A DNA stretch of 13,977 bases from Bradyrhizobium sp. (lineage in GTDB: Bacteria; Pseudomonadota; Alphaproteobacteria; Rhizobiales; Xanthobacteraceae), in NCBI GenBank assembly GCA_028290305.1, contig JAQGKC010000311.1, positions 1 through 13,977 on the forward strand, read 5' to 3'. The position numbers and the translations under genes are program-made. Under the pieces are notes generated by a model. It was not told the DNA's origin, did not search any database, and saw nothing but the letters and a program-made list of their open reading frames with translations. Below are positions 13,009-13,977 of the stretch, piece after piece (positions within the stretch are counted from its first letter, which is position 1; every line of letters begins with the position of its first letter).

Positions 13009-13101
13009 TGCTCGTTATGAGGATAAGTCCTTTCCTTATAAGCGCGCCGAGCCCTCTGCAACGCTGCGGGGTTGGCTCGGATTGTAGCCACGCAGCTTTT
13101 T
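13009..13101 (+). ncRNA. Candidate small RNA ending in an intrinsic terminator
   Basis: TATATT at 12997-13002 could be a -10 box (the -35 is weak), placing a start near 13009. The segment holds an unpaired pyrimidine run (TCCTTTCCTT, 13028-13037) and ends in a terminator-like hairpin: GCTGCG (13063-13068) with CGCAGC (13091-13096), and TGGCT (13073-13077) with AGCCA (13086-13090), followed by T5 (13097-13101). CCGAGCC (13047-13053) can alternatively pair with GGCTCGG (13074-13080), which would disrupt that terminator. About 93 nt is a normal small-RNA length. I recognise no known family, and the segment might instead be a leader or attenuator. Exact ends are guesses. Confidence 0.35.
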
Positions 13102-13132
13102 AGAAATGCCGGCCCATCGAGGCCGGATTTCT
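13102..13132. other. Strong 12-bp hairpin upstream of the nadA dyad
   Basis: AGAAAT-g-CCGGCC (13102-13114) pairs with GGCCGG-ATTTCT (13121-13132) around the loop CATCGA, with a single bulged G. It directly follows the T5 run and ends 10 bp before the dyad at nadA. Neither strand has a U tract after it, so it is not an ordinary terminator; it may insulate the region or belong to the RNA structure upstream. Confidence 0.6.
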
Positions 13133-13142
13133 CAAAGCCTAA

Positions 13143-13163
13143 ATATGCTCATATTGAGTATAT
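13143..13163. promoter_or_regulatory. 21-bp inverted repeat, candidate NadQ operator at nadA
   Basis: Left arm ATATGCTCA (13143-13151) and right arm TGAGTATAT (13155-13163) are complementary at 8 of 9 positions around a TAT spacer. It overlaps an AT-rich TATATA stretch that could be the nadA -10 region, 33 bp before the start codon. NadQ regulates nadABC-type operons in alphaproteobacteria and a nadQ gene lies about 8 kb away in this window, so NadQ is the leading candidate ligand. I cannot confirm the published motif from memory. Confidence 0.7.
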
Positions 13164-13196
13164 ATAGGTATCCGAAGGGTATCAAGGGAGGCCACC

Positions 13197-13977
13197 ATGC
13201 CGATCGCTGGAATCTACGGTCCCGACGACTTCGGAAATCCCTTCCACGGGCATTCGGCCGCGCGGATACGGAGCCGGGTCAGTCCGGCAGAGCGCGCCCG
13301 TGCGCTGCCAATGCCGTCGCTGGAGTGGACCCCCGAAGTCGAACGCGCCACCGCGCATCTTTACGAACGGGTCAAGAATGTGATCCCGCCGGTCGAGTGG
13401 CCATTCATGGCGCCCTACATCAAGGCGATCAACGAATTGAAGAGGACGCGCGGCGCGGTCATCCTGGCACACAATTATCAGACGCCGGAGATTTTCCATT
13501 GCGTCGCCGACATCGGCGGCGACTCGCTGCAGCTCGCGATCGAAGCCACCAAGGTGAAGTCCGACATCATCGTGCAGTGCGGCGTGCACTTCATGGCGGA
13601 GACCTCGAAAATCCTGAACCCGAACAAGACGGTTCTGATTCCGGATTCTCGCGCCGGCTGTTCGCTGGCGTCGAGCATCACCGGCGCGGACGTGCGGCTG
13701 TTGCGCGAGCGTTTTCCGGGCGTGCCCGTGGTGGCCTATGTCAACACATCGGCCGACGTGAAGGCCGAGGTCGATATCTGCTGCACGTCTTCCAACGCGG
13801 TGCAGGTAGTAGAAAGCCTCAATGCGCCGACGGTGATCTTTTTGCCGGACCAATATCTGGCGAAATATGTGGCCTCAAAGACCGACGTGAAGATCATCGC
13901 CTGGAAGGGCGCCTGCGAGGTGCACGAGCGCTTCACCGGCGACGAACTGCGCGCCTACCGCGAGGCCGATCCGTCGG
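13197..13977 (+). CDS. nadA: Quinolinate synthase A, N-terminal 260 residues (3' end outside window)
   Basis: Condenses iminoaspartate with dihydroxyacetone phosphate to quinolinate, the second step of de novo NAD synthesis, using a [4Fe-4S] cluster. Seen in order: an N-terminal extension of about 80 residues, [34 protein letters not shown] with cluster ligand C128, [39 protein letters not shown], and [11 protein letters not shown] with cluster ligand C240. The third cysteine is expected beyond the window. Full proteins of this type have roughly 350 residues. The ATG at 13197 has a near-ideal AAGGGAGG ribosome-binding site 5 nt upstream. A 21-bp dyad in front suggests repression by NadQ. nadB and nadC commonly follow in related genomes but cannot be seen here. 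Confidence 0.96.
   Translation, partial: MPIAGIYGPDDFGNPFHGHSAARIRSRVSPAERARALPMPSLEWTPEVERATAHLYERVKNVIPPVEWPFMAPYIKAINELKRTRGAVILAHNYQTPEIFHCVADIGGDSLQLAIEATKVKSDIIVQCGVHFMAETSKILNPNKTVLIPDSRAGCSLASSITGADVRLLRERFPGVPVVAYVNTSADVKAEVDICCTSSNAVQVVESLNAPTVIFLPDQYLAKYVASKTDVKIIAWKGACEVHERFTGDELRAYREADPS

Larger units (their letters stand above)
12777..13196. other. Gene-free divergent region between the MFS gene and nadA
   Basis: 420 bp with no credible protein gene. It is less GC-rich than its flanks. Contents in order: the 10-bp palindrome TAATGCATTA (12866-12875), 90 bp before the MFS start; hairpin CTGGGC/GCCCCAG (12965-12970 with 12981-12987, one bulged C); an AT-rich stretch with TATATT (12997-13002); a hairpin cluster ending in T5 at 13101; a strong hairpin at 13102-13132; the nadA dyad at 13143-13163; and the nadA ribosome-binding site AAGGGAGG (13184-13191). 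Promoters for both divergent genes must lie here, but no clear -35/-10 pair is evident for the MFS gene. Confidence 0.7.

Noticed and set aside
11376..13103. 575-codon open frame on the plus strand across the MFS and acuI-like region
   Set aside because: It is antisense to two clear genes. Its product is an Arg/Gln/His-rich low-complexity string without domain features, typical of GC-rich shadow frames, and it has no sensible start region.

Overview
The window reads as ordinary chromosome of a high-GC alphaproteobacterium in the Bradyrhizobium / Rhodopseudomonas / Nitrobacter group (Nitrobacteraceae). The signs are the strong G/C third-position bias, an alphaproteobacterial-type dihydroorotase, a NadQ-type NAD regulator, a DUF6894-like small protein, and two intergenic repeats resembling ones I remember as common in Rhizobiales (a GTAG..CCCACC palindrome and an AAAACCGG..CCACTTT element). 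I see no insertion sequence, phage gene, tRNA, rRNA or CRISPR array.

Layout. Positions 1-991 (minus) hold the first 330 codons of dihydroorotase (pyrC). Divergent from it, 1148-3266 (plus) is a tightly coupled trio: YgfZ folate-binding protein, 3-methyladenine DNA glycosylase I (tag) and an HD-domain phosphohydrolase, joined by two ATGA stop/start overlaps. After a palindromic repeat comes a Cys-based protein phosphatase (3400-3906), then the NAD-biosynthesis regulator nadQ (3926-4900), then a large DUF2339 membrane protein (4959-7667). A TetR regulator (7737-8312) and an MECR-like 2-enoyl thioester reductase (8363-9337) form a module with a perfect 22-bp palindrome between them. Convergent to it on the minus strand are a DUF6894-like small protein (9395-9628), an unrecognised exported protein (9778-10377), an AcuI/YhdH-type oxidoreductase with a TTG start (10490-11476) and an MFS carrier (11526-12776). 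A 420-bp gene-free stretch (12777-13196) holds several hairpins, a possible small RNA, and a near-perfect 21-bp inverted repeat just upstream of nadA (quinolinate synthase, 13197 to the window end, incomplete).

How parts fit. The clearest functional link is between nadQ and nadA: NadQ-type proteins are known regulators of de novo NAD synthesis in alphaproteobacteria, and the 21-bp dyad in front of nadA is a good candidate operator. The TetR/reductase pair looks like a locally regulated oxidoreductase unit. The acuI-like gene and MFS carrier are probably co-transcribed (49-bp gap). Most other genes are housekeeping. I found no convincing undescribed multi-gene system; the best leads are regulatory or RNA-level: the structured region before nadA, the TetR palindrome, the 13-bp tandem repeat before ygfZ, and the uncharacterised exported four-cysteine protein.
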